Of a stretch of DNA of 64,000 bases, positions 15,216-24,654 are shown piece after piece. Numbering within the stretch: position 1 is the first letter of the stretch; the number at the start of each line of letters is the position of its first letter. This DNA is from JAWKSY01 sp041402125 (GTDB taxonomy: Bacteria; Planctomycetota; GCA-002687715; DRQF01). Made by a program: the position numbers and the translations under genes. The DNA is taken from the NCBI GenBank assembly GCA_041402125.1, contig JAWKSY010000005.1:124001-188000 (forward strand), given 5' to 3'. The notes beneath the pieces are model-generated. The model was not told where the DNA came from. It made no database searches and saw only the letters and a list, made by a program, of their open reading frames with translations.

Positions 15216-16508
15216 ATGCGACGCAACGCGATCAAGTGGACCGCGCCCCTCCTCGTCCTGAGCGCCCTCTTCGTCCTCGGCCGCGAGCAGGCCGAGCCCG
15301 TCCAGGCCTTCGTCCTCCACGGCGATAGCTGGGCCTCGAACTCCGCGACCTACTACGTGAATCCGAACTTCACGGATCCGAACGCCGGCACCGCCGCGCA
15401 GCAGATCGCCGCCATGCAGCGCGGCGCCAGCGAGTGGACCAGCGCGGGCCAGGTCCCCTTCCAGTTCCTCTACGGCGGGACCACCACCCAGACCCTCGTC
15501 GCCCCGACCGACGGCACCAACGCCGTCTTCTACAGCGAGGCGGACGGCGGCGGCGCCCTCGCGACGACCACCTGGTCGTCCTTCTCGAACGGTGACCTCT
15601 TCGGCTTCGACATCGAGTTCTACAGCAACAGCGGTTCCTTCGACTTCATCTGGGCGCAGGAGCCGCTCCCGACCGAGTTCGACCTCGAGTCCGTCGCCGT
15701 GCACGAGTTCGGTCACGCGCTCGGCATGGGCCACTCCACGGTCGCGACCGCGACGATGTTCCCCTCGGTCACGATCGGCACCACGGGCAACCGGACCCTC
15801 GACGCCGACGACATCGCGGGCGTGCAGGCCCTCTACGGCACGCAGGCCACCGGCATCCCGACCGTCTCCGACATCACCCCCGGCTTCGGCTGGATCGGCG
15901 GCGGCGACCGCGTGACGATCACCGGCACGAACCTCTCGGGGAGCGATCCCCAGACCGTCACCGTCGACGGCATCGCGGCCACCGAGGTCACCGTCATCGA
16001 CCAGACCACGCTGAGCTTCGTCGTCCCCGAGGGCGTCCGCTCCGGCCTCGTCCCGGTCAACGTCTCCCACTTCCAGGGCAACGTGGACGCCGGCGACATC
16101 TTCTTCAACACGAGCACGCGTCTGACGGGCTCGCTGCAGATCGGAACGACCGCGACGGTCGAGCTCTACTATCCGGACGACGCGGGTCTCGCCTACAAGG
16201 CGGCGCCGGCCCTCGGCTTCCAGCAGGGCATCCCGATCTCGACCTTCGGCGATCCGACCGATACGCGCGTGATCCCGATCAACGAGGACGTGCTCTTCCA
16301 GGACCAGCAGGACGGTCTGCTCGACGACATCTTCATGTCCTTCGACGGAACGCTCGACGGAACGGGCCACGGCTTCATGAGCGTGGACATCCCGAACCTG
16401 ACCTACCTCCAGGGCTACGTGCTGATCTTCACCTCGATCACGCTCGACCCGTCCTTCCTGTCGACGATCAAGAACATCTCGAACGCGGAGGCCGGACAGA
16501 TCCAGTGA
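15216..16508 (+). CDS. Secreted matrixin-like zinc metalloprotease with IPT/TIG domain
   Basis: A 430-aa exported metalloprotease. After a signal peptide (MRRNAIKWTAPLLVLSALFV), the catalytic domain carries the metzincin zinc motif HEFGHALGMGH (about 163-173) and a Met-turn region (ATMFPSVT). The next step, LDADDIAGVQALYG, is typical of matrixins and matrix-metalloprotease relatives. An IPT/TIG Ig-like domain follows (about 215-300; ITGTNLSGSDPQTVTVDG). The last about 130 residues are the C-terminal module shared with other secreted proteins here, ending ISNAEAGQIQ. ATG 15216 is chosen because GGAG lies 9 nt upstream and the signal peptide begins there; ATG 15201 is an alternative. Confidence 0.88.
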   Translation: MRRNAIKWTAPLLVLSALFVLGREQAEPVQAFVLHGDSWASNSATYYVNPNFTDPNAGTAAQQIAAMQRGASEWTSAGQVPFQFLYGGTTTQTLVAPTDGTNAVFYSEADGGGALATTTWSSFSNGDLFGFDIEFYSNSGSFDFIWAQEPLPTEFDLESVAVHEFGHALGMGHSTVATATMFPSVTIGTTGNRTLDADDIAGVQALYGTQATGIPTVSDITPGFGWIGGGDRVTITGTNLSGSDPQTVTVDGIAATEVTVIDQTTLSFVVPEGVRSGLVPVNVSHFQGNVDAGDIFFNTSTRLTGSLQIGTTATVELYYPDDAGLAYKAAPALGFQQGIPISTFGDPTDTRVIPINEDVLFQDQQDGLLDDIFMSFDGTLDGTGHGFMSVDIPNLTYLQGYVLIFTSITLDPSFLSTIKNISNAEAGQIQ

Positions 16509-16535
16509 TCTGATCGGTCCCGTCCGGGAACGAGA

Positions 16536-16569
16536 AAGGGCCGCGAATCCCGAGGGATTCGCGGCCCTT
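16536..16569. terminator. Bidirectional terminator hairpin
   Basis: A perfect 16-bp inverted repeat (16536-16551 with 16554-16569; AAGGGCCGCGAATCCC and complement) lies between the convergent protease and giant repeat-protein genes. Pyrimidine-rich DNA (CCTCTTTC) follows on the plus strand and TTTCTC on the minus strand, so it can serve both. Confidence 0.8.
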
Positions 16570-16618
16570 CCTCTTTCGCGGCCGGTGACCCCGCGGGGTC
16601 AGCCGGTCGCGCGCGACC

Positions 16619-19600
16619 TCACTCCGCGCACACCTCGAAGGCGTTCGACGCGATGATGAAGCCGTTCGGCGCCGTCGACGTCAGGCCGAAGGCCTGGATC
16701 GTGCAGCAGAGGCCCTCGACGCCCGGCGGCACCACGATCGGGATGCAGAAGTCCTGCGGCATCTCGAAGGGGTTCTGCCAGATCAGGAAGACCGGCGCGC
16801 GATCCGGGTTCAGCCACACGCCCGGCAGGGCCATCGGCGGGGTGATGGGCGTTCCGGTGGGCACGCACATCACGCCGATCAGGTAGCCGACGCCGTCGTA
16901 GAGACCGCTCGGCGAGCTGACCTCCAGCTCGAGCAGGTCGCCCGGCTCGACCATGAGGTTCGCCGGGCACTCGCTCTTGCCGGTGCCGTTCACGCCCGCC
17001 TCGAAGAGCCAATCGCTCGTCGGGACGTTTCCGGGCTGGACGCGGACGGTCATCGCGATGGCGTCGATGTCCGCGCCCGACTCCGGGCTGGTGTCCGGGC
17101 CGAAGCCGTCGTCGCAGATCTGGATCTCGACGAACTTGAGCTCGCCCTTGTCGTAGCCGGGCAGGATCGCGTCGATGTCGAGCGCGAGGTCGCCCGGGCA
17201 CGGGTCGGTGAAGACCAGGTAGCAGCCGTCACCGTCGGGATCGCTGAAGCCGCCCGAGATCAGGGCCTGGGTCGTGAAGGCATCGGCGGGGCAGAGGCCC
17301 ACGAAGTAGCCCTCGTCCTCGCCGTTCTCGAACACGTAGACGTCCGCCGCCGCATCGCCCGAGTTCGCGAACCAGGCGCTGAGGAAGCCGGTCATGATCT
17401 TGCCGTTCTCGCCCAGCGACACCGCGAAGCCGTCGCTCGGCCCCTCGACGTCGTTCGGGTTGTTCGAGGCGGGCAGGACGCCGGTGCCGGGCTGGAAGTC
17501 GCGCACGAAGCGCACCCAGTCGGCGTCGGCGAGACCGCTCGGATCGACGTCGGTCGCGTAGTTGACGACCGAGGCGAATCCGACCGCGTCGATCTCGGCG
17601 ATGCCGTTCGGCCCGCCCGAGACGTCGGCGATCTTCACGCTCGCGAAGAGCAGATCACCGGCGGCGAAGCCGGGGATCAGCGCATCGAGATCGATGGCGA
17701 TGGAGCCGAAGTAGGCCGCGACCTCGTAGAAGCCGTTGCCGTCCGCGTCGTCGAACCCGGCCGCGATCAGCGCCATCTCCGTGGCGAGGTCGCCCGGGAG
17801 CAGACCCACCGTGAAGTCGTCGAGATCGCCGAACTCCATGACCGAGAGGTCCGGCGCGCCGTCACCGCTCGTCGTGAGGTACTGGCAGGTCCGGCAGACC
17901 ACGATGCAGCCGCCGTTCCCGATCGCGACGGCCTGGCCGTTCGGCGCGCCGAGGGCCAGCGACGGGTTGCCCGGGACCGGGAAGCCGTTGTCGTCGAACC
18001 CGCAGACCTTGTTGGGGTACTGATAGTCCGGCGGGTTCGGCAGGAGAACGATGCCGGCGTCGAGCGTCGGCACGGTCTCCCCGCTCCCGACGGTCACCGG
18101 CGGCGTCGCCCCGGTGGCCGGGTCGGCGTCGCTGTCGAGATCGTCGAGGCCGATGTTCGCCACGGTGAAACGGTAGCCGGCGGGGAGCTGGAAGCTCACC
18201 GACCAGGTTCCCGGCGGCACCATGAAGCCGTAGCTGCCGTCCAGGGCGGTGATGGTCGTCTCGCCCGTCGGAACGCCGTTGGCGTCGAGCAGGAAGACGA
18301 GCACGCCGCCGACTCCCGGCTCGCCCGCGTCCTGGACGCCGTTGGCGTTCAGGTCTTCGAAGACGAGGTCTCCGAGGGCGGACGGCTGCGTGAGTCCGGC
18401 GTCGATGGTGTTCACGACGTCGCCGGAGCCGACCGTCACCGCCGGCGCATCACCGTTGGCGTCGGCGTCGCTGTCGGTCGAGTCGGAGCCCACGTTCGCC
18501 ACCGTGAAGTCGAAGCCGGCCGGAGCGGTGAAGACCACCATGTAGGTGCCGGGCACGACGCAGAACAGGTAGCTGCCGTCCATCAGCGTCTGGGTGGTCT
18601 GGACCGTGTTGCCGGTCGACGTGTCCACGAGGCTCACGCCGACGTTCGCGACGCCGGGTTCGCCGGCATCCTGCTGGCCGTTGCCGTTCAGGTCCTCGAA
18701 CACGAAGTCACCGAGCTTCGCCGGGGTCAGGAGACCCGCGTCGAGCGTGGTGATCATGTCGCCGCTCTGGACGGTGATCGCCGCCGTCGCCCCGGTGCCG
18801 GGGAAGGCGTCGCTGTCGGTGGCGTCGCTGCCCTGGTCCGGCGTCGTGAACTGGAAGCCGCTCGGGAGGCCGAAGGCCACCGAGTAGGTTCCCGGAGCGA
18901 CGCAGAACAGGTAGGCGCCGCCCATCGTCGTCGTCGTGGTCTGCAGCGAGTTGCCGCCGGAGCCGAGGAGGACGACGGTCACGCCGTCGACGCCGGGCTC
19001 ACCCGCGTCCTGCTGGCCGTTGCCGTTGAGATCCTCGAACACGAAGTCTCCGATCTTGGCGAGCGCGAGCACGCCGGCGTCGACGTCGAAGTTCATGTCG
19101 CCGCTGGCCACCGTGATCGGACCGGTCTGACCGTTGTTCGGGTTCGCGTCGCTGTCGACGGCCTCGCCGCCGACGTTCGCCGTCGTGAACTGGAAGCCGG
19201 TCGGCAGGCCGAAGGCCACGATGTAGGTGCCGGGCTCGACGCAGAACTGGTAGACGCCGCCCGCTCCGGTGACCGTCGACTGCCCGGTCGGGCTGCCGTT
19301 GGCGTCGAGGAGCATGACCGGCACGCCGACCACGCCGGGCTCGCCCGCGTTCTGCTGGCCGTTGCCGTTCAGGTCCTCGAAGACCACGTCGCCGATCTTG
19401 GCGAGCGCGAGGAGACCCGCGTCGACCGTGTCGATGTCGTCACCGCTCTGAATGGTGATGACGCCGGTCTGGCCGTTCACGGCGTTCGCGTCGCTGTCGG
19501 TGGCGTCGTTGCCCTGGTTCGCGGTGGTGAACTGCAGGCCCGCCGGCGGCGTGAAGGCGACGATGTAGTCGCCCGGCACGACGCAGAACAGGTAGCTGCC

Positions 19601-22600
19601 GTCACCCAGCGTCATCGTCGACTGGCCGGTCGGCTGGCCGCCGGCGTCGAGCAGCGTCACCGTGACGCCTCCGATGCCGGCCTCGCCCGCATCCTGCTGG
19701 CCGTTCCCGTTCGCGTCCTCGAAGACGAAGTCTCCGATCTTCGCGATGGCGATCACGCCCGCGTCCAGGTCGAAATTGACGTCGCCGCTGCCCACCGTCA
19801 CCGCCGCGGTCGCGCCGGTCATCGGATCGGCGTCGCTGTCGATGTTGTCCGGAGCCGCGTTCGCGATCGTGAACTGGAGACCCGCGGGGAGCTGGAACTG
19901 GACCGACCAGGTGCCGGGATCGACGCAGATCTGGTAGCTGCCGTCGTTCGCCGTCGTCGCCGTCGGGCCCGCGGGGGCGCCGGCGGCGTCGAGGAGGATG
20001 ACGAGCACGCCGCCCACGCCGGGTTCGCCGGCGTCCTGCTGGCCGTTGCCGTTCAGGTCCTCGAAGACGAAGTTGCCCAGCTTCGCGAGGGCGATGCCGC
20101 CCGCGTCGACGTCGTTGTTGACGTCGCCGCTCTGGACGGTGACGGGAGCGGTCCGTCCGGTCGTCTCGTTCGCATCGCTGTCGAGCGCGTCGTTGCCCTG
20201 ATCGGCCGGCGAGAACTCGAGGCCGGTGGGCAGGATGAACTCGATGATGTAGGTGCCGGGCTCGACGCAGACCTGGTAGCTGCCGTCGCTCGCCGTCATG
20301 GTCGTGATGCCGGTCGGCTGGCCGTTCGCATCGAGGACGTTGACGGTGGCGCCGCCGATCCCGGGCTCGCCGGGGTTCTGCGTGCCGTCGCCATTGAGAT
20401 CCTCGAAGACGAAGTCGCCGATCTTCGCCGGGGCGATGGCACCGGCGTCGATGGTGTCGATCGCATCACCGCTCACGACGGTGACCGCGGGGCTCTGGCC
20501 GGTCGTCGGGTTCGCGTCGCTGTCCGAGGCGTCGTTGCCCTGGTCGGCGACGGTGAACTGGAAGCCGGTCGGCAGGGTGAACTGCACGAAGTAGGTACCC
20601 GGCTCGACGACGAACGAGTAGGCGCCGTCGTTGCCGGTCGTCGCGGTCTGGCCCGTGGGCTGTCCGGCCGCGTCGAGGAGGGTGACGGTCGCGCCGGCGA
20701 TGCCGGGCTCACCGGCATCCTGCTGGCCGTTGCCGTTCAGATCCTCGAAGACGAAGTCGCCGAGCGTCGCGAGGGCGAGAAGGCCCGCGTCCCGCGAGTC
20801 GTCGACCTGGCCGCTCGTGACGTCGAACGTCGCGACGACGCCGAGCGGGTCGGGATCGCTGTCGAGCTCGTCGTCACCGCCCTGTCCGGCGTCGGTGAAC
20901 TGGTAGCCGCTCGGCGCGGTGAAGGCGAGGCCGTAGCTGCCCGGCGCCACGCAGAGCTGGTAGAAGCCCGAGCCGTCGGTCATCGTCGTGACGCCCGTCG
21001 GCTGGCCCGAGGCGTCGAGGAGGGCCACGGTGACTCCCGAGAGTCCGGGCTCGCCCGCGTCCTGCTGGCCGTTGCCGTTCAGGTCCTCGAAGACGAAGTT
21101 GCCGATCTTCGCGAGCTCGACGAGTCCGGCGTCGATCGTGAGATCGTCGGCGCCGGCCACGACGGTGACGAGGCCGGTGAGGCCGCCGGCGTCGACGTCG
21201 CTGTCGGTCGCGTCGGCGCCCTGATCCTGCACGGTGAAGACGAGATCGCCGGGGGCGCCGAACTGGAGCCGGTAGTCACCGGGAACGACGTCGAAGGAGT
21301 AGGCGCCCGCGCCGTCGGTCGTCGCGGTCTGGCCCGTGGGCTGGCCCGCGCCGTCGAGAAGCGTGACGACGACGCCGGCGACGCCGGGCTCGCCGGCGTC
21401 CTGCTGGCCGTTGCCGTTCAGGTCCTCGAAGACGAAGTCGCCGATCTTGACCGTCGCCGGTCCGCCGTTGCAGACGAACTTCGCCTCGACGCTGATGACC
21501 TCGGCGCCGTCGCCGGAGCTGCCGTCGTCGAGGATCATGATGCGATCGAAGAGGAGGTCGCCGAGGGAGAATCCGGGCACCAGGGCGTCGACGTCGATCG
21601 CGGTCGTGCCGCAGTAGACGATCGGGAGCTCCCAGTACGCGCCCGACTGCGTCCAGCCGGCCGCCGCGAGAGCGTTCTCGGTCGCGGTGTCGGCCGGGTC
21701 GAAGCAGACGTAGTAGCAGTCGTTCGAGTTCCACTCGGTCACGCAGATGTCGGCCGCCGCGTCACCCGAGGTGGTGTAGAGGTCGTCGAAGCGGAGCTTG
21801 ATCTTGCCGCCGGAGCCGAGGCTGAACCCGTCGCTCGAGTCGTTGCCGAGGGCGTTCGCCGGCGAGTTCCACAGCGGGTCCGACGTGTTCGCGTTCGAGC
21901 CGAGCGTGGAGCCGACGACCTCGGAGGCGAAGCCCGGGACGCAGGTCGGGGCGTCGTCGGGGCAGACCGCCTTGGCCTCGATGCTGATGATCTCGGCGCC
22001 GTTGTCCGTGCCGGAGGTGCTGTCGTCCAGCGTCATGACCGCGGCGAAGCGGAGCTGACCCTCGGAGTAGCCGGGAACGAGCGCGTCGATGTCGAGCGTG
22101 TCGGTGCCGCAGAGCAGCGTCAGGCCGCCGTTCGGCTCCCAGAAATTGTTCGCGTTCTCGTGCCAGCCCGCCGCCTGGATCGCGGCGAGCGTGAAGGCGT
22201 CCGCGGGCTGGAGGCAGATGTAGTAGCAGTCGGCGTTGCCCCACTGGTTGACGCAGAGGTCGGGGTTCGCGTCGCCGGTCGTGCTGACGTCGTTGGTGAA
22301 GCCGACGACGAGCTTTCCGCCGCGGCCGAGGTTGTAGTAGGTCGCCTGGGTGTCGCCGAGCGCGTCGTTCGGGTTGTTGGCGGACGACTGTCCGTAGCCC
22401 GCGACGACGCTGATGACGGTCGACGCGAACTCGGCGACGCAGCCGCCGGGGGTCTGGCCGCCGCTGCCGCCGGTCGTCGCGGTCGTGGCGAGGACCTTGA
22501 TGTTGTCGACGTAGTCGCAGGTGTACCAGCCGGAGTTGTCGTCCCAGAAGTAGATGCGGAAGGTGACCGCCGTCGTCACGTTCTGGAGGAACGCGCGACC

Positions 22601-23200
22601 CGAGAGATCGACGACCTCGGTGCCCCAGGAGTACTCGGACAGGAAGTCGTCGGAGTTGAGCTGGGTCGAGAAGCCGTTACCGCCCGCGCCGGGGATCTCG
22701 TCGGCGTAGACCGCATAGTTGTTCGCGATGTTGTTCGTCGACGTGAAGGCGTCGAACTTGAGCTGGGTGAAGGACAGCGCCTGTCCCGCCGCCGGCGTCA
22801 CCGTGAACTCGAGGTAGTAGGGGCTCTGGTTGCCGGGGCCCTGCCAGCCCGTCGCGCCGCCCCAGGAGGCGCCCTGGATCGAGCCGCCGCCGCCGTAGCT
22901 CACCGGGTCGGTGCCCCAGAAGAACAGCCCGGGCGTCGAGTTGCCGTAGTGGTTCGAGGCGTTGAACCCGCCGAGCCCGGAGCTGAGGCCGCTGGCCGTC
23001 GAGCCGGGGTCGGTGTCGGAGGACGCCGAGGTGGTGAAGTACCCCTCGTTGGACGCGGTGGGGCCACCGGTGTCCGGTCCCAGGGACGAGGCGAGGTCGC
23101 TGAAGTCGTACTTCGCGACGACGCTCTGGGCGGCGAGGCCGCTCGCGAAGGCGAGCAGCGTCGCGGCGAAGAGGACGGAGCTACGATTCATGGTTGTCAT
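16619..23200 (-). CDS. Giant secreted SdrD/Cna-B-like repeat protein
   Basis: A 2193-aa exported protein with signal peptide MNRSSVLFAATLLAFASGLAAQ. An N-terminal carbohydrate-binding-like beta domain (about 25-250) is followed by two copies of a roughly 150-aa module (module A) marked by DIDALVPGY/DVDALVPGF (about 374 and 537). Ten tandem SdrD_B/Cna-B-type Ig domains follow (about 585-1718), each opening with a Ca2+-loop motif like DLNGNGQQDAGEPG. Two more module A copies (DLDALIPGF about 1839, DIDAILPGY about 2009) and the C-terminal module ending IASNAFEVCAE complete it. No LPXTG or membrane anchor is visible. It is probably a calcium-stabilised surface stalk or adhesin. ATG 23200 is used; ATG 23191 is equally possible. 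Confidence 0.85.
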   Translation of the reverse strand: MTTMNRSSVLFAATLLAFASGLAAQSVVAKYDFSDLASSLGPDTGGPTASNEGYFTTSASSDTDPGSTASGLSSGLGGFNASNHYGNSTPGLFFWGTDPVSYGGGGSIQGASWGGATGWQGPGNQSPYYLEFTVTPAAGQALSFTQLKFDAFTSTNNIANNYAVYADEIPGAGGNGFSTQLNSDDFLSEYSWGTEVVDLSGRAFLQNVTTAVTFRIYFWDDNSGWYTCDYVDNIKVLATTATTGGSGGQTPGGCVAEFASTVISVVAGYGQSSANNPNDALGDTQATYYNLGRGGKLVVGFTNDVSTTGDANPDLCVNQWGNADCYYICLQPADAFTLAAIQAAGWHENANNFWEPNGGLTLLCGTDTLDIDALVPGYSEGQLRFAAVMTLDDSTSGTDNGAEIISIEAKAVCPDDAPTCVPGFASEVVGSTLGSNANTSDPLWNSPANALGNDSSDGFSLGSGGKIKLRFDDLYTTSGDAAADICVTEWNSNDCYYVCFDPADTATENALAAAGWTQSGAYWELPIVYCGTTAIDVDALVPGFSLGDLLFDRIMILDDGSSGDGAEVISVEAKFVCNGGPATVKIGDFVFEDLNGNGQQDAGEPGVAGVVVTLLDGAGQPTGQTATTDGAGAYSFDVVPGDYRLQFGAPGDLVFTVQDQGADATDSDVDAGGLTGLVTVVAGADDLTIDAGLVELAKIGNFVFEDLNGNGQQDAGEPGLSGVTVALLDASGQPTGVTTMTDGSGFYQLCVAPGSYGLAFTAPSGYQFTDAGQGGDDELDSDPDPLGVVATFDVTSGQVDDSRDAGLLALATLGDFVFEDLNGNGQQDAGEPGIAGATVTLLDAAGQPTGQTATTGNDGAYSFVVEPGTYFVQFTLPTGFQFTVADQGNDASDSDANPTTGQSPAVTVVSGDAIDTIDAGAIAPAKIGDFVFEDLNGDGTQNPGEPGIGGATVNVLDANGQPTGITTMTASDGSYQVCVEPGTYIIEFILPTGLEFSPADQGNDALDSDANETTGRTAPVTVQSGDVNNDVDAGGIALAKLGNFVFEDLNGNGQQDAGEPGVGGVLVILLDAAGAPAGPTATTANDGSYQICVDPGTWSVQFQLPAGLQFTIANAAPDNIDSDADPMTGATAAVTVGSGDVNFDLDAGVIAIAKIGDFVFEDANGNGQQDAGEAGIGGVTVTLLDAGGQPTGQSTMTLGDGSYLFCVVPGDYIVAFTPPAGLQFTTANQGNDATDSDANAVNGQTGVITIQSGDDIDTVDAGLLALAKIGDVVFEDLNGNGQQNAGEPGVVGVPVMLLDANGSPTGQSTVTGAGGVYQFCVEPGTYIVAFGLPTGFQFTTANVGGEAVDSDANPNNGQTGPITVASGDMNFDVDAGVLALAKIGDFVFEDLNGNGQQDAGEPGVDGVTVVLLGSGGNSLQTTTTTMGGAYLFCVAPGTYSVAFGLPSGFQFTTPDQGSDATDSDAFPGTGATAAITVQSGDMITTLDAGLLTPAKLGDFVFEDLNGNGQQDAGEPGVANVGVSLVDTSTGNTVQTTQTLMDGSYLFCVVPGTYMVVFTAPAGFDFTVANVGSDSTDSDADANGDAPAVTVGSGDVVNTIDAGLTQPSALGDLVFEDLNANGVQDAGEPGVGGVLVFLLDANGVPTGETTITALDGSYGFMVPPGTWSVSFQLPAGYRFTVANIGLDDLDSDADPATGATPPVTVGSGETVPTLDAGIVLLPNPPDYQYPNKVCGFDDNGFPVPGNPSLALGAPNGQAVAIGNGGCIVVCRTCQYLTTSGDGAPDLSVMEFGDLDDFTVGLLPGDLATEMALIAAGFDDADGNGFYEVAAYFGSIAIDLDALIPGFAAGDLLFASVKIADVSGGPNGIAEIDAVGFASVVNYATDVDPSGLADADWVRFVRDFQPGTGVLPASNNPNDVEGPSDGFAVSLGENGKIMTGFLSAWFANSGDAAADVYVFENGEDEGYFVGLCPADAFTTQALISGGFSDPDGDGCYLVFTDPCPGDLALDIDAILPGYDKGELKFVEIQICDDGFGPDTSPESGADIDAIAMTVRVQPGNVPTSDWLFEAGVNGTGKSECPANLMVEPGDLLELEVSSPSGLYDGVGYLIGVMCVPTGTPITPPMALPGVWLNPDRAPVFLIWQNPFEMPQDFCIPIVVPPGVEGLCCTIQAFGLTSTAPNGFIIASNAFEVCAE
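18045..21448 (-). repeat. Ten tandem ~340-bp coding repeats
   Basis: Ten consecutive units of about 113 codons encode the SdrD_B-like domains of the giant protein. Each begins K(I/L)GDFVFEDLNGNGQQ with small changes and ends DAG. Start motifs are nearly identical at DNA level while unit interiors diverge, so the array is old or under selection and not a recent amplification. Unit 4 (LNGDGTQNPGEPG) and unit 10 (LNANGVQDAGEPG) vary most. Confidence 0.9.
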
Positions 23201-23661
23201 CTCGGGGGTCGATGAAGGCAGGGCCGCGCGTACGACGCGTGCGCGCGCCAGGGATCCGAAGGCGCGAATGCGACCGGAGGGCGGATCGGACGGAGGGGCG
23301 AACGCGGGGCGGGCCCCGCTCGCGGGAGCGGGGTGGTTCGGCGCGGAGCGCGAGCCGGGCGGCGCGATCGCCCTGACGTCACGAACGCCCGGGGCCGGCG
23401 CCTCCGCCCGGAGGGCGATTCGCAGTCGAGGCGCGGTTCGGGAGTCTGATCAGGGTCGGAACGCTGCGATTCTCGCCGGTGGTGCTTCCGCGACAAGAGC
23501 AATGTCGTCAAAGGCGCATGAGGGTTTGCCGTGGTCGGGGAGCGGCGCGTGCCCCATGCGCGTGGGAGACGACGAAAGTGCGGTGATGACAGACGCTTGC
23601 CGCGAATCGACGCGCCTCGCGCGCCGCATCAACGTCGCGTGAAGGCTTCGTGAAGTCTGCG
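23201..23661. other. Intergenic region upstream of the giant repeat protein
   Basis: This 461-bp region lies between gpsA and the giant gene, both on the minus strand. It should contain the giant gene's promoter. A TTGACG box occurs on the minus strand at 23512-23507, but no good -10 follows at 16-18 bp. No RNA gene, repeat or terminator hairpin was recognised. Confidence 0.35.
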
Positions 23662-24654
23662 CTACTCGGACTTTCCGCGACGTTGCATCAGATCCTCGAT
23701 CGCGCGTCGCGGGTCCTTGCCCTTGTAGAGGGCGAGGTAGACCTGCTCGGTGATCGGCATCTCGATGCCCTCGCGCCGCGCGAGATCGCGCACGCTGCGC
23801 GTCGTCGGCACGCCCTCGGCGACCTTCACCGAGGAGGCGAGGATGTCGGCGAGCTTCTCGCCCCGGCCGATGCGCTCGCCGACGGCGCGATTGCGTCCGA
23901 AGGGGGAGAAGGCCGTCGTGATGAGATCGCCCATGCCGCTCATGCCGTAGAGCGTGTGTCGCTTCGCGCCGAGGTGGGTTCCGAGGGCGACGATCTCGGC
24001 CAGGCCTCGCGTCAGGAGCGCGGCCTTCGTGTTGTCGCCGAGCTCGAGACCGTCGAGGACGCCGGCCGCGATGGCGATCACGTTCTTCATCGCGCCTCCG
24101 AACTCGACGCCGAAGACGTCGCGATTCGTGTAGACGCGGAAGCTGTTGGTGCCGAAGTCCTCCTGGAGCCGTCGCGCGACCTTCGTCGAGCGGCTCGCCA
24201 CCGTGACCGTCGTCGGGAGATGTCGGGCGACCTCCTCGGCGTGACTCGGACCGGAGAGCACGGCCAGCGGATGATCGGGCAGGTACTCGGCCAGGATCTC
24301 CGTCGGGCGCTCGAGCGTGCGGGGTTCGATCCCCTTGGTCAGGGAGACCACCGGCGCGCCCGCCTCGACCCGGCCCGCGATGCGCCGCCAGGTCCGGCGC
24401 AGGTACTTCGTCGGGACGACCGACAGGACGGTGTCCGCGCCGGCCAGGCATTCCTTGGCGTCCAGGGTGACGCGCAGCCGCTCCGGGAGGACGTAGCCCT
24501 CGAGGAAGCGGTCGTTGCGCCCCGTCCGCTCGATCTCGGCGAGGTGGTCCGCCTCGTGGGCGAGCATCGAGACGTCGAAGCCCTTCTCGGCGAGGAGTCC
24601 GCCCGTCGCGGTGCCCCAGCCGCCCGCTCCGATCACCGCGATCTTCCGCGTCAC
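23662..24654 (-). CDS. gpsA: NAD(P)-dependent glycerol-3-phosphate dehydrogenase
   Basis: Makes sn-glycerol-3-phosphate from dihydroxyacetone phosphate for phospholipid synthesis. The 330-aa protein opens with the Rossmann motif IAVIGAGGWGTATGGLLAEKG and shows VLSGPSHAEEV, the catalytic-lysine region GGAMKNVIAIAAGV, and the substrate loop GMSGMGDLITTAFS with downstream GRNRAVGE. Length is normal for GpsA. Translation begins at GTG 24654, which overlaps the plsY stop codon as GTGA. The pair plsY-gpsA therefore forms one translationally coupled operon that makes and then uses glycerol-3-phosphate. Confidence 0.95.
   Translation of the reverse strand: MTRKIAVIGAGGWGTATGGLLAEKGFDVSMLAHEADHLAEIERTGRNDRFLEGYVLPERLRVTLDAKECLAGADTVLSVVPTKYLRRTWRRIAGRVEAGAPVVSLTKGIEPRTLERPTEILAEYLPDHPLAVLSGPSHAEEVARHLPTTVTVASRSTKVARRLQEDFGTNSFRVYTNRDVFGVEFGGAMKNVIAIAAGVLDGLELGDNTKAALLTRGLAEIVALGTHLGAKRHTLYGMSGMGDLITTAFSPFGRNRAVGERIGRGEKLADILASSVKVAEGVPTTRSVRDLARREGIEMPITEQVYLALYKGKDPRRAIEDLMQRRGKSE

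Noticed and set aside
18045..21448. Regular ~340-bp repeats considered as CRISPR or mobile repeats
   Set aside because: Units are in-frame protein repeats with no short repeat-spacer structure and no cas genes nearby.
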